The notes beneath the pieces are model-generated. The model did not search any database. It worked only from the letters and a program-made list of their open reading frames with translations, and had not been told where the DNA came from. A DNA stretch of 64,000 nt from Schistosoma mansoni (lineage: Eukaryota; Platyhelminthes; Trematoda; Strigeidida; Schistosomatidae), in contig NW_017386022.1 of assembly GCF_000237925.1 (NCBI RefSeq), positions 310,001 to 374,000 on the forward strand, in the 5' to 3' direction. Positions 24,430 through 36,239 of the stretch are shown in pieces. Position 1 is the stretch's first letter; the number at the start of each line of letters is the position of its first letter. The position numbers were made by a program, and so were the translations under genes.

Positions 24430-24897
24430 GGATTTTAGAAGTAGCAAATCAATGTTGTGAAACACATATTTTGAACAACAGGCAATGACAAATTTAGTTC
24501 CTTCAGCAGCATTTTCCTAACATAAATACAACGATAGTAGACTGTTATATAGGTAACTAGATTATACAATGTGATTACAATAAGTATTGATTTCTATATA
24601 TAAGTTAACAATTCTACATTTTCACAATTTAAATGACACATCTAACTACCTTTTTTCTTTTACTTGAGAAAATGTAATGTAACACCCACTTTCAAATCTT
24701 TTTGATGAATACATCAAGGTCATACACGTGGTATAAATGTTTTAAAAATATGTATTTAATACAACTAATATAAAAAGCTTGACAGTATAAAGTTTAATTT
24801 AGTATTTCATCATAGAAAGAATTCTACACCATAAAATATTATATTTGATTTAACAGTTTGATATAAATATATATATATATACATAGAATAATAAAAC
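24430..24897. promoter_or_regulatory. Putative upstream region of paralogue 2
   Basis: AT-rich. A run of TA repeats lies at about 24868-24881, just before the ATG at 24898. A possible 3' splice site (GATTTAACAG) lies at about 24847-24856, so a spliced leader or 5' UTR exon could join here. Both readings are inference. Confidence 0.25.
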
Positions 24898-25851
24898 ATG
24901 TCATCACGTAATAGATCAAGAGGTCGAACATACTATTCACAGGCTGGTGATCATTATGTGGATAGCAAATCGAAACAGTTACTCTTTCAAGAAGCTCCAG
25001 TTTGTACAATGGGAAGAACTATTTTAAAGGATGGTGAACCATTTGATCCAAATGCAGCTGATACTTTAATAGAGAAACACTTTAAAAGACGAAAATCTCA
25101 CGGTTCAATGTACTGTTTAGTGGACAGAGTAAGATTTCAGAAAAGTAGATCAACTGGTTCACGTTCATACAGACCTGATTTAACCTATAGAGAAATTAAC
25201 CGCTTTTATGAACACAGAAGTCGACCTGATTGTTTTACACTAGGAATAGAAGATGAAAGAACTGGGAGACGATCCTATGAATCGTATAAATGTAAGCGGC
25301 CTGAAGATGTCGGTTTACTTCGTAATACAATACTTAAAGCGCAACAAGATCCACATTTTCTCTTGAAAGATTCTGCACCAATCCGTCAAATTTCGGTATC
25401 ACCAACATACTACCATGAAACTCCACCTCGAAATGGTCCAGTGACAGTGATTACTGTCCCATCAGATCACAGTAGATCGTATGAAAGGCCAATTCGCTCC
25501 CCGTCACCAATGTATATTAGACCTGTGACAAGAACAAGTGTACGTTGCTCACCTACACCTGAAGATGTCTATGTGTATCGGAATAGTCGACCAGTCAGTA
25601 TTGAACGACGATATGATACAACTGAGCGAATTAGACCACGTAGTGTTACAAGCTATAGAACCATATCTAATTCAGGGATAAATGATGAAGTGACTTATCT
25701 CAAAGTAGATAATCAAGCAGGAGCTCAAATATGTCCTGATGGTCCAATATATATGTATGTATCAAGATCAAGACATACAGATGAGTTGATGTCATCACCA
25801 GACGTATCAATTAGTCAACCAACAAGGAGAAGCATCTATTATAACAGATAA
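24898..25851 (+). CDS. Uncharacterised protein with PTB/PH-like N-terminal domain, paralogue 2
   Basis: A complete 317-residue ORF with codon use less A/T-biased than the surrounding DNA. The N-terminus is basic (SRNRSRGR). Residues about 24-157 form the domain shared with the minus-strand gene at 6245-7810: QLLF (27-30), LIEKHFKRRK (57-66), LVDRVRF (74-80), YREI (97-100), DCFTLGIEDERTGRRSYESY (111-130) and C132, then a predicted helix. The pattern resembles a PTB/PH fold (inference). Residues 170-260 are Pro/Ser/Arg-rich with many Tyr (SPSPMYIRP, SPTPEDVYVY), like a disordered linker that could be phosphorylated. The C-terminal block DNQAGAQICPDGPIYMYV (271-288) is conserved in the partner. 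No signal peptide or membrane helix is seen. The start is the first in-frame ATG of the ORF. A role as an intracellular adaptor would fit but is speculative. Confidence 0.85.
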   Translation: MSSRNRSRGRTYYSQAGDHYVDSKSKQLLFQEAPVCTMGRTILKDGEPFDPNAADTLIEKHFKRRKSHGSMYCLVDRVRFQKSRSTGSRSYRPDLTYREINRFYEHRSRPDCFTLGIEDERTGRRSYESYKCKRPEDVGLLRNTILKAQQDPHFLLKDSAPIRQISVSPTYYHETPPRNGPVTVITVPSDHSRSYERPIRSPSPMYIRPVTRTSVRCSPTPEDVYVYRNSRPVSIERRYDTTERIRPRSVTSYRTISNSGINDEVTYLKVDNQAGAQICPDGPIYMYVSRSRHTDELMSSPDVSISQPTRRSIYYNR

Positions 25852-26151
25852 GTTTTTTTTTATAAGACAAACCATGTCACAGTTTTAGAGAATATGCAAC
25901 ATTCATTTTTTCGCCTCTGTTTCTTCTCAGTTGACAAACATTAATATGTTCATATATTATTTTTAAAGTTTTTTTAACTGAATATTCTCTATACATCCAG
26001 GAAATGTTTAAATCCACTTTAAGTCCATGTTATATATATATATATGGAAGAAATGTATTATCTAGTTCGTTTTCGAAAGTTTCATTTTAATCTTTTTGTC
26101 TATCTTCTACCTTTTTTTATTTTATTGGTGTATATGATAGGTAGTTTAGAA

Positions 26152-26157
26152 AATAAA
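26152..26157 (+). terminator. Candidate polyadenylation signal of paralogue 2
   Basis: AATAAA about 300 bases after the stop codon, followed by GTG and an A-rich tract. Assigned by position only. Confidence 0.4.
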
Positions 26158-26393
26158 AGTGAAAAAAAACAATCCCTCATATACGAACCCTAGTAACCAT
26201 GATATAAAATAATAATTTGTAACATTTAATTTAAAGTTTCGAAAATAATTTTTTTTCTTCTCATAACATTCCTTCTTGAGTGTACTGAAACAAGATGATA
26301 GTAAAGAGTGAATGAAGAAAAATTCTTCTTTTGGTTTTATTGTACAATAAGTCTATGGTTCAATATATTATTAGATGTAATTCACAATACTAC

Positions 26394-26433
26394 TACTAAT
26401 AATAATAATAATAATTTTATTATTATTATTATT
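26394..26433. repeat. Inverted trinucleotide repeat (AAT)n-(ATT)n
   Basis: An AAT array runs directly into an ATT array and forms a near-perfect hairpin of about 18 base pairs. Confidence 0.85.
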
Positions 26434-26439
26434 ACAAAT

Positions 26440-28298
26440 GATGTTTCCAAGTAGTTTATACAAAAAGGATCTTTTCTTTCAAACAATAATATCAATATAC
26501 TGATATATGACAATTTTAAATTGATTACATAACATTGAAAAGATCTTAAAAAAAATGTTTTTTTTTTTAAAAAAATCAATAAAGTTTTCATTACATAACA
26601 GGAAAAATTAAAACAGGAAAACTGTGATGAATTTTTATCAATGATTTATCAATGTTTACTTAAACATTGAATACTTTTATGAAAATAAAAAAATAAAAAA
26701 AAAACAGTTCATTATTTATTCAGTATGTAGGTTTGTACACTGTTTTTATTTATTTTTTTTTGGGGGGGGATTATACAATAAATTTATTATAACAGAGTAA
26801 TGTTTTAATTGTTTTAGAGATATCATTTAGTTATTTCTTTGAAATATTGATCTCATCTAGTTCAATGGGGGTTTCTCAACTGACTACTGACTGAATAAAA
26901 CGTTGCTTTTTTTGATTAATAAAAAAAAGATGATTCTCAAATACTTTTATCATTGACTCTTACTAAATATTCTTAAAGTGAATATTGTAACAGTTTAATG
27001 TCATGTTTATATATATTTATTAAAGCATTTAGTTGACATTTTATTAAAAAGCAAGAAGAAGAACAACCTTTGACTGTTTCATATTACTTAGAATGTTAAT
27101 GAAGACTTAAGATATCGAAAGGCTCTGAGTCAATTTGTTCGAAAACAGATTTTACATGGTTTAACCCTACTTTTTGTTGAGAATTTGCTTACAAAAACTT
27201 GATATTAAAAATTACAATAAAAGTAGATAGATGGTTGAATGAAAATACACCATATCGTAACTATTTATTGCTTAAATGTTTAAATTCAAACTCTCTTTGT
27301 GTATTCGAAAACAGTTTGATTTCACCTTAAATCTACCCTGGTAATATTAGCTTATTATCCAGATTGATTAGGTTTTGGGTTGTTTTCACATTATTCTTAT
27401 TATTATCATCAGCATCCTTGTCTATTCTTAACCCCATTTCCAGTCTAGTTGACCTTTTATATTTATATATAAATGTTCTTAACAAGTATATGTGTGATCA
27501 GAATGTTCCAAATGTATTGTGCTAATATATCACGTAGTTCTGATAATCTTCGTCTCCTTATTACACTATCGTAATCTTATATACTTGATCATAATGTTTT
27601 GAATATTTAAGCCGTAATAAGCTAAGAGTTTCAAGTAAAAAAATATAATAAATGATATCTTCTCTGAAATCAGTATTAAACACATCATATCTAATTAGTC
27701 CCTCATTAAAAATTTAATTATAAGTACTCTATAACATAGTAATATGTTATTGTATTGATTGAATGTAGGACGATTTACTCTTCAAAGGTTATATAACTTG
27801 AATTGTTCAACTTTATTACTTCTACGGAGAAGTTTGTTAGATGGAACTTGTAAGCATGCATGATGTAATCATTCTCGATAGTTATGTAATGTTTATAAAC
27901 CATCATTAAATTAGAATCATTCATTTATTTTATTATTTGTATGTGTTATGTTAGAACTATTTCATGCTGAAATAATTTTATCAAAATAAGTTTGATTGAC
28001 ATAATCCCTGTAGAGATGAAATAGTTTCATTCTACCGTACATTGAATATACTTTCTATCCTTAATAATTTAATGCAATAAAATCTTACAATAAACATATT
28101 ATAGTTTACTTGTATAATATTATAATTGTAAATGTTACTATGAAGCATAATTTGGAAATAATTAAGTTCATATTTTTTTTGTTCTATTAAGTAAATGAAT
28201 AACTAAATACATTGAGATAGTAATATATTTGATAATGCCTATGACCTTAAATAAAACATTTCTTTATAAGGTTAATGTAAGAATTATCAGTAGAGTAG
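26440..28298. other. AT-rich stretch, nothing recognised
   Basis: Long A/T homopolymers, a G run at 26761-26768 and no coding or repeat signal. Confidence 0.4.
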
Positions 28299-28308
28299 AA
28301 TCAGGCAT

Positions 28309-28562
28309 AGATTCCAACGGAGGAAGAAATATGGAAGAAGCTCTGGAAGTGGATAGGGCACAGTTTGAGGAAATCACCCAATTGCCAAAGGAGAAGAGGA
28401 AGACCAAGGAACACAGTACTCCGAGAAATAGAGACAGACATGAGAAGAATGAATAAAAACTGGATAGAACTAGAAAAGAAGGCCCAGGACAGAGTGGGTT
28501 GGAGAATGCTGGTCGGCGGCCTATGCTCCATCGGGAGTAACAGGCGTAAGTAAGTAAGTAAT
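28309..28562 (+). mobile_element. RTE-clade (SR2-like) LINE, 5'-truncated 3' end with target duplication
   Basis: A 254-base fragment of the C-terminal coding end and GTAA tail (AACAGGCGTAAGTAAGTAAG). It is closely similar to the 40.7-40.99 kb end, with one internal deletion after CCCAATTGCC near 28387. It is flanked by a ten-base repeat, AATCAGGCAT, at 28299-28308 and 28563-28572. This is a typical severely 5'-truncated, rather young LINE insertion. Confidence 0.9.
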
Positions 28563-28574
28563 AATCAGGCATGG

Positions 28575-31500
28575 AACCAATATCTAATTTACCTGCCTAT
28601 ATCAGTTAATGTTCAACATTATATATCTTTGTCAATTTAGAATTTGACTTATATTTCCAAATGAAAGTCTACTGTTTATTATTATTATTATCATTCACTT
28701 GTTTTTTTTCTCATGAAATATTAAAATTTTACTTGTCTTCCATTGGCCAATACTCATCTTAAGATCAAATAGATTTAAATGGTACAATAAAATATTTCAT
28801 AAATTGGAATAAATAGTTATAGGAATAACAATCTTTATGTATTCGTTGACTAGGAATTAGACAAGACATAATAGTTGAATCATCAATATTTATTTAAATG
28901 TAATACATGTTTTGATACACTTGAAATATCACTTATCTACTTCAGAAAGTAGGAGTTAATTTTTAAACCAACTGAACTGATTGATGATCATCTGATAACC
29001 CATCAGCTCTAGAAATCTAATTAACGATAGACTGGGATATGCTTATTTCCACATTCTAGTCTACTGGTAAGATCAAGAAATGTTTTAATATACAACGACA
29101 AGTTACTCTTAAAGTTTCAGCAGATCTATTCTGGATGATTTACCACCTAGTAGCCTTGGTTTACTAAAGTATCATATTTAAATAATGAAAACTAGTAAGA
29201 GAGAATAATGTAAATTTCCGATAAAAAACGATTAACTTCGAAGTTATGTATGTAATAATAACCTAGAAAAATATTTTCTTTCTACATTGGTGTCTGTAAT
29301 TTATTTGTAACAGCATAGGAATATGGATAAAATCATGAAAATTCTTATTATTTCATCAAACCAGTCATATAAAATGACTGACCACCTTCTAAACTTCCAT
29401 AAACATAATTGTCAGAAAGTGTATATTAGGTTTAACAAAATAATTTTTTGATTTATCAAGCTAACTGAATGAGAAACATTTCATGTGAGATATTAAAACA
29501 TAACTAAGATAATTGATGACATATTTCATCATAAACTGCTATCAATCTGAAAATGTTTAAAATGTATAGCATACTAAATAGGTATCCTGGAGTTGCTTGA
29601 GCTTCTGCGAAACTGTACTCTCGCAACTCCTCATTTATGTTATATATAAACATGTTTCAAGTAGAAAACTAAGATTAAATATTTTATTGAAATTGTAACT
29701 ATCTCTTTATAGTGATGATCCGTTTTCAGGTTTTCCCAAATGTTTTTTTAAGTTTCATATCTTCATCTGAGTTCGGAACGTGTATTTGATGATTCACATG
29801 TTATCAGTAATTCTTTTGATCTTATTCTTGGAAATTATTTTTTAATTACGAAACGGTAATTTATTATTTCAACACATTAAGATGAATATATATATATATA
29901 TATATATATATTACTTTGAAAGCTCAATTTCACCGAATAATAGTTCAATTGCTTTCTTTTATTAGATATGGATATAGTAGAAATTAACATATTAGCATAA
30001 ATTCTTATCTGTTCGCAAACAAAATGGTTAAAAAACGAGTATAATAATCAAGGTGTAATAAGTATTATGAGCCATAGATATAGCTAAAAAGTCACGAGTA
30101 TTTCTCAGGAACCGATTAATAGTTGACTGAAATTAAAAATTAAAGTCATTGGATGCTAACTAACTAGACTGAAGGTATAATCCTTGGCTGAGATGTCTGA
30201 ATGCCCTGAGTTTCAACCCTGGATATGTTGTGGATGCGAAATCCTGAAATATCTCATAATAGAAGGAAGCTGTTATCTATTATTTCTGAATTTCAACTAC
30301 TTTCTTCAATAAAATCAGCTTGTGACATGAACTACGGACTAGAGTGGAATAGTTGAATAAAATAAATGTAAATTTCACGGAACACCATTGGAAAGTAATG
30401 ATTTCTATATGCTAAGCAAATCGTATCCACATTCCTGTTTCTTCTACAAATATGAAAACAAATCCATATTACTGACATAAATGTTTCCTGAGTTAAATAT
30501 TAACCGACTCATAGGACATCAAATTTAGACAAGGAGCTATGTTATTCTTTCTATGAATCAGTGCTTTTGTTCGCATTGACTTGGTCATTCTGCTTATGCT
30601 TTGCGACTTCAATTGTTGTTATCTGTCTATTGATTATGATATAATAGTAATCTCAATCGAGTTTACCTACGCGTTTTAAATGTTCGAACAGCAGAATTGT
30701 CATTTTAAAACTCTCAAAGAAATTAGTGTTTTAACCAATATTCTTAGATTCATGACACTTTGTTTAAATACCATTCATTTTGTTCACTATAATGATATAT
30801 CACTTGATGACTTTGGATTAATTTCTACTCTATCTATTCTTTATGAACATTTTCATTTAGCATATGTTGATTATACAGATTTTCAATTAAATATGTTTTT
30901 AGATTTTATTAACCATTTCTTATATCACATTAGCAGTTATCTTGAAAGATTGGACTGATAGTTTTTATTCCCTAGAAAACCTTTCTCTAAGACAATTGAA
31001 TACCACTATTATTAGTGATACTTGTATAATTTAATCAAAATGATGGTTTTCATCATCATTATTATTATTATTATTATCATCATGATATTGTTTACCGTTC
31101 GATTCTATACAACCTAGAAGTAAGGAACATTGAATACTGACATATATCATTGTCATTCATGAAAAATTCATAACTTTCTATGCAATATATATTCTACTTC
31201 TTTGTATTGTCATATTTGTATAATCTACTGAATTATTGGACATAATAAGAATGTTGATATGAGTTAAACTTTGAATTACAAGAAAATGTACCGTTGGTAT
31301 TTGATAAATTTATCATAAGTTGCAACAGGTATACATTGTTATACCTCTATAATATACATATAAGGTAATATATATATGTCAATATAAGTAAATTAATCAA
31401 TTTGTTTATACTTTTACCTTTCTATCATTTTTTTGATAACAACACAATGTATAGTGAATAATATACATATTATGTCATTTAAATTCTTTCTTAAAATTCT

Positions 31501-31785
31501 GTTTAATAGACAAATATGAAGCATTTTTTCTTATAGCTTTACTATGGATATGTTAATATATATATAGATGGATAAACAAAGAGATCAGTGATTGAATGCT
31601 CATTGTTTATTTTATGGTTTAGATTAAAAGAATTCGTTAGTTGTCTAGTGAACAAATTCTTAAAAAAAAGTTTACAATGTAATATAACAATATATAATAA
31701 TATATTTTTGATATCCCAAAAACATATTACGAATATACTACTATTGTTATCAACAATCTACTTAATGTTTAGTTTAATTTAAATT
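28575..31785. other. AT-rich stretch with microsatellites
   Basis: A (TA)n array at about 29886-29911 and an ATT/CAT array at about 31050-31085. The 92-codon ORF at 30680-30958 has no recognisable similarity. No repeat copy seen. Confidence 0.4.
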
Positions 31786-31789
31786 TCAA

Positions 31790-32196
31790 TTGATATCATG
31801 AATGAATGAATGTTAAACGATGATTGAGAACCCAGAAGCACTGGACAGTTGTTTCGTCCAATTATGGGACTCCTAAGCAGTGCACATCCACGATCCCTCA
31901 CGTGGGACTCGAACCTGAGACTTTCGATTAACCTCTAGACCACTGAGTTAGTATCCAACGGTGTTAATGTCAAACATTAACCAATCCACGATATTGCGCG
32001 ACTGGCCGCAATAGCCCACGAGACCGAAGTTCCTGTGTTTGAGTCCCGCGTGTGGGATCGTGGATGTGCAGTGCTGAGGAGTCCCATACCAGGACGAAAC
32101 GTTCGTCCAGTACTTCCAGGTTTTTAATGGCGGTCTAAAATTCACCCATTCATTACATCAATTGAAACTCAACAATCTCCACAACCCTATATTGGT
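31790..32196. mobile_element. S2 ribozyme SINE, head-to-head inverted copy
   Basis: The left arm (about 31792-32003, minus strand) reads from its 5' side CGTGGATTGG, TTGGATAC, an intact-looking box A TGGTCTAGAGG (31932-31942), box B GGTTCGAGTCC (31905-31915), and stem I GCACTG/CAGTGC around a changed core CTTAGGA with GAAA. The right arm (about 32006-32196, plus) has a box-B-like TTTGAGTCC, core CTGAGGA (32074-32080), stem II GTCC/GGAC, GAAA (32096-32099), GTC (32105-32107) and the tail AACAATCTCCACAACCCTAT. Both arms point outwards. Confidence 0.75.
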
Positions 32197-32199
32197 AAT

Positions 32200-34422
32200 T
32201 ATTTTAAATTGTTAAATCAAAACCTTGGTAGTGATATTTGTAATGTTACTAATAGTCCAATTAACGTTTACACAGCTTATTTGAAGCGTATTTTTAGGTT
32301 CTGTAAATGTTCTTAATTTAATACTAAGTAGAATTGTATATTTTCAAAGTCATGAATGTTGGTCTACGTCATTTGTTCCTCTTTTCCTTTCTAAATACTT
32401 GTCTAATATAAGAACTGAATTCGATTATTTGATAGTCACACAGAATTTGTATTTTCATAGCTTAATGTATTACTCTTTATAAACATCAGTGATTATTTGA
32501 TTTTGGACATGGACATTTGATTTGTCACGACACGTTAAAATAGCTTTTATATATATGGCTACCGTTTCGACTAGTACAGGACATGAAAGAGGATATAAAG
32601 AAATAGTATCAATTCTCGTACAGAAAGTCATAAAGAGAAAACTGGCATATGCTCAACTTTCCTGGATCTCTCGAAATAATTATTACATACAAACAGTATC
32701 ATGTTGAATGGTACTAGCAACATTCGGAAAACCAGTTAAAAATTCGAAATATCAAAGTGAAAGGTAAGACTTATGTAAAGTTTATTATCATTTGTAAGCA
32801 TCTGTATATTTCTGTCGTTAGGAACGAAGACTAGAACTCATAAGTGTTCTTAAGTGAAGTTATTCGGTTAACACATCCGTATTCACGAATTGACGAGATT
32901 CTCAATGGAAGTTATTAGTGAAATTCAGAATACATGTTTTACCTTGATGGACCATCGTCTCATAGTTGGTGTTCACTGTGGCAATCTTACTATGAACTTA
33001 ATACTTTCAACCTTTGTATGCTATCCGCTAGTCTATCAAGTTAGGAAGCATACTGATGAAATTCCAAAAAACAACTTTTACAAATTTTAATAACTAATAT
33101 CATGCATATTGGGTCATTTAATGATTACCACAACTCATTGATCTACTCTACATTTTACTGACTCTGGTTTCGAGTTGGTACTTTTGAGTTCTAGATAAAT
33201 TAAAAAAAGTACAGTTGTCAATAATTTAGTTGTATATCCTATAACGTTGTATATAGTTCAGAATATCGTGCTTAAACTCTGCTTCATTGTAGTTGTTGAA
33301 TAGTTTACGAAAAAATGGATAAATTTCTGAGTTAGATAAGTTGATTAACTGCTTTTTCAATTCAACAACACAAACGTGCTGTAATAATGTCAATGTAAAC
33401 TGATACAGTTTTAATAGATCTACGTGTTTACATCTTGCTGATAAAACTAATTTTTACACAGTTGGCTATTATTATTATTATTATTATCAAATGTCTCCAA
33501 CTGTTTTCATTCCTTGTTTATATAAGTTAAATGGAAGAATTAATTTTGTCACAATTTATGTTTTAACCGATAAACAATCAAATGAGTTAACTATCATTTT
33601 CATCATGTTTACATAATGTTTGGAGTTCCTATTACAATAACAATTAGTAGTGTCTTATATGAAACTGTCTAAGATACGGGGGAAAAATTGATATAATGAA
33701 TGTAACAGTAAAACCCCACGTGTCACTGTAGCAGTTTTACACAAAAGAGAAAAAAAGAACTTCATTACTGAAACATGTAAAAAAAACCTAAAAACTGAAT
33801 ATATAGATTATTTAATGAGAAGATTAAGACTATACAAATCACATGGCCTCTAATCTTAGTACATTTAAAACAATTTAACCACAAATTATTTTTTTAGTAT
33901 TTTTATGTAAGAGATTGAAAAAAACAAAACAAATTTGTGCAAACAGAAGGATGAATACCTTAATCAGATGATGATATTGAAAGATTCAAAGATGCACAGT
34001 TCTATTGAAGCTATAAGGATCTAAATAACGAATATAATTTGAAAATATTGTTTTACAACAATAATAATAGCCATAAGGAGAACAGTGTTGTTTACAATAC
34101 CCTTGTCGTTAAAGACTGAAATCAATTTTATCATGATCAGTTAGATGTTAGTATTAAGTACTTTATATTATACGAGGAAGACTTGAATTTTAACGGAACT
34201 ATAGCTGCACTCCTAATCATTTGATATCCTTCTGATAGAGACCATCTTAGATAAGTTTTTCAAATGATTTTAAATTTATGTTTTGTGACAGATGGGCAAT
34301 TATTCTTATCGGATTATTGAAACTTAATTACTATCAAAACTATATAGATAGCTACTCTATTCATCACTGATTATATATAAGTATTTGTTCTGCATTTTCA
34401 TTCGCCTATATAGATACATAAA
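32200..34422. other. AT-rich stretch, nothing recognised
   Basis: Only short ORFs (61-66 codons at 32522 and 32890) without similarity. An ATT array lies at 33470-33486. Confidence 0.4.
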
Positions 34423-34435
34423 CTAATAAGAACTG

Positions 34436-34811
34436 ATTCACTTAGTATTGTTTGTTTGAATCCTCCCATTGATGTTTAGGACTGCAACCGGTCAGTCTCT
34501 AATTGGCATATGTGCATACTGTGAGTATTGCCTCGATATAGCCTTGATTCACAAGCATTATAAACAAAGATGGATAAGGCTAGTATATTGGAATCCAGAA
34601 CTCGCGTTTCGTTCTATTGGTGACTCGTCAGCTGGATGTACCTGCATCTCAGAGTTGATGTTCACTCTGAGACTCGAACCCAGTACCTTTCGCTTCAAAC
34701 ACCATCGCGTTATCCACTCACTTACTGAGTCCTGATAGCCAGCTGACGAGTCCCAAATAGGACGAAACGTGCGTCCTGGATTCCACTGCTAGTCACTATC
34801 CATCTTTGCAC
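34436..34811. mobile_element. Sm-alpha-type SINE with hammerhead, 5'-inverted insertion
   Basis: A 376-base insertion between exact 13-base duplications, CTAATAAGAACTG, at 34423-34435 and 34812-34824. Bases 34436-34738 are a full minus-strand Sm-alpha unit: tail, hammerhead (cleavage triplet changed to GTT), tRNA-like part with box B GGTTCGAGTCT, ending at TGGCTATCAGGACTCAG. It is followed by a second hammerhead in plus orientation: stem I CCAG (34739-34742) with CTGG (34776-34779), CTGACGA (34743-34749), stem II GTCC/GGAC (34750-34753, 34760-34763), GAAA (34764-34767) and GTC (34773-34775). The plus ribozyme keeps the whole catalytic core. The single duplication shows one insertion event. 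Confidence 0.9.
34743..34779 (+). ncRNA. Hammerhead ribozyme core, intact
   Basis: CTGACGA, a four-pair stem II, GAAA, a minimal two-pair stem III (CG/CG) and the GTC cleavage triplet are all present, with a four-pair stem I. The short stem III is what is known for Sm-alpha ribozymes. Self-cleavage activity of this copy is inference. Confidence 0.8.
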
Positions 34812-34824
34812 CTAATAAGAACTG

Positions 34825-35990
34825 TTTATGATCAAATGGTCTAAAATTTTACTACGCTAGTATACTACATGAATCTAAAAAAACATTATCAGAAGTAAAT
34901 ATTTTGAAACTTCAATTTATAATAATAATAATAAGATGAATACATATGACAATAAACCTCATATGTTTATTTTGTTAAGAAATCAGGTGTGATAGAGATG
35001 AAAAAGCTAATTCTTAAATTCAGTCAAAAATGTGGAGTTGATCAATATCGCTTACATCAAAGCACTTCATTCATATAAAATCGATACATCTTCAGGATAT
35101 AACTTCATCTTCCATGACAAATCGGTCACTTATTTTTGCTGTTTTGTGATTGGCAAAAACATGTCAACATTTCATAGTCATTCGAGAGTATTATTTAGGC
35201 TTACCTAAACTTAGTACTCACATAATTGAACGTTACCAAATATTGACATAAATATCCAGTTAATTATTTAAGGAATATAAGTTATTGTTTAATTGAGTCG
35301 GAGACAGTAATATGTTTGATTTGAAAATAGTTTTGATTATGGAATGAAGTCTATTGGGGTATTAATAAAAGCCAAGAAACACAAGGCAGATATATCACCC
35401 TAATTTAAAACTCTTCCGTGGTAACCAGGCATGGTTATAAATGAAATTGAACCTAGTAATTTAAGTTATCTCAGTGAAAGTGATACGGTCTAGCCGCTAA
35501 AATAAAAGAATATAGTACTCTATGATCTAATCATATCTTGATTTATTATCTCTGTACAAGGTCACTGTTTAATATTTATTTTACTTCCAACTTGATAGAT
35601 CCAACTTCTCAAAACTTTGTGATAGAACATTGAGAAATCCCCTGCGAATGTAGTGCTTTTGCGATCAGTGTGTCTACTGATCTGTTCATGTTCACTATCT
35701 GTAGACTTTGCTACACTTATATTTTTTATTTTTACTGAAAAGTGTTTCCAGAGTGATATTCTTAGAAATTCGTGTTCCATTGTAACTTCTTCCTGTTATG
35801 TTCACATTTTGTGATAAACCTGAACATATTACCACGATACTAAGTAAACTACTTTACATTTATTGAACTCAAAAATTAGTCATCTAAATACAATTTAGAC
35901 AATAAATTCACTATTTCAACTTTACCTTTTGTAAGGACGATTGACAAAATAAATGTCGGAATTCATTACTTACAAATCTTTTTGTTGGCT
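34825..35990. other. AT-rich stretch, nothing recognised
   Basis: No supported coding or repeat sequence; an AAT run lies at 34920-34934. Confidence 0.4.
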
Positions 35991-35999
35991 CCATGGATC

Positions 36000-36235
36000 G
36001 ATTGAAGTTAGACATTAACATCTTTGGATGCCGGCTCAGTAGTGAAGAGGTTAATCATTCACACACAAGACCGAAAGTCTTGAGTTTGAATCCCACGTGA
36101 GGGATCGTGGATGTGCACTGCTGAGGACTGCTATACTGGGACGAAATGGCTGTCCAGTGTTTCCAGGTTTTCGGTGGTGATCTAGCTTAGATTGACTTGT
36201 GAATTCAACTGTTAAAAGACTTCAAGCTTAACATA
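36000..36235 (+). mobile_element. S2 ribozyme SINE, single plus-strand copy
   Basis: Reads GGATCGATTGAAGTTAGACA, GGATGCCGGCTCAG, a box-B-like AGTTTGAATCC, then GATGTGCACTG-CTGAGGA, a weakened stem II, GACGAAATGG and CTGTCCAGTGTTTCCAGG. Stem I GCACTG pairs with CAGTGT (one G-U). The tail is of the form TTCAACTG...ACAT. This is the simplest non-inverted S2 copy and gives the order 5' tRNA-like part, ribozyme, tail. Confidence 0.75.
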
Positions 36236-36239
36236 ATCA

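Noticed and set aside
28309-28562. CRISPR-like or satellite array from the repeated GTAA units
   Set aside because: These are short tetranucleotide tails of separate RTE insertions, not spaced repeats.
30680-30958. 92-codon ORF at 30.7 kb
   Set aside because: Somewhat protein-like, but no similarity, no splice context that could be judged and no second copy in the window.
31905-31942. tRNA gene suggested by boxes A and B
   Set aside because: The boxes belong to S2 SINE promoters; no cloverleaf or anticodon arm can be drawn and the surrounding SINE body explains them.
34469-34735. 88-codon ORF in the 34 kb SINE
   Set aside because: It is antisense Sm-alpha sequence with tRNA-like boxes and a ribozyme, not a protein gene.
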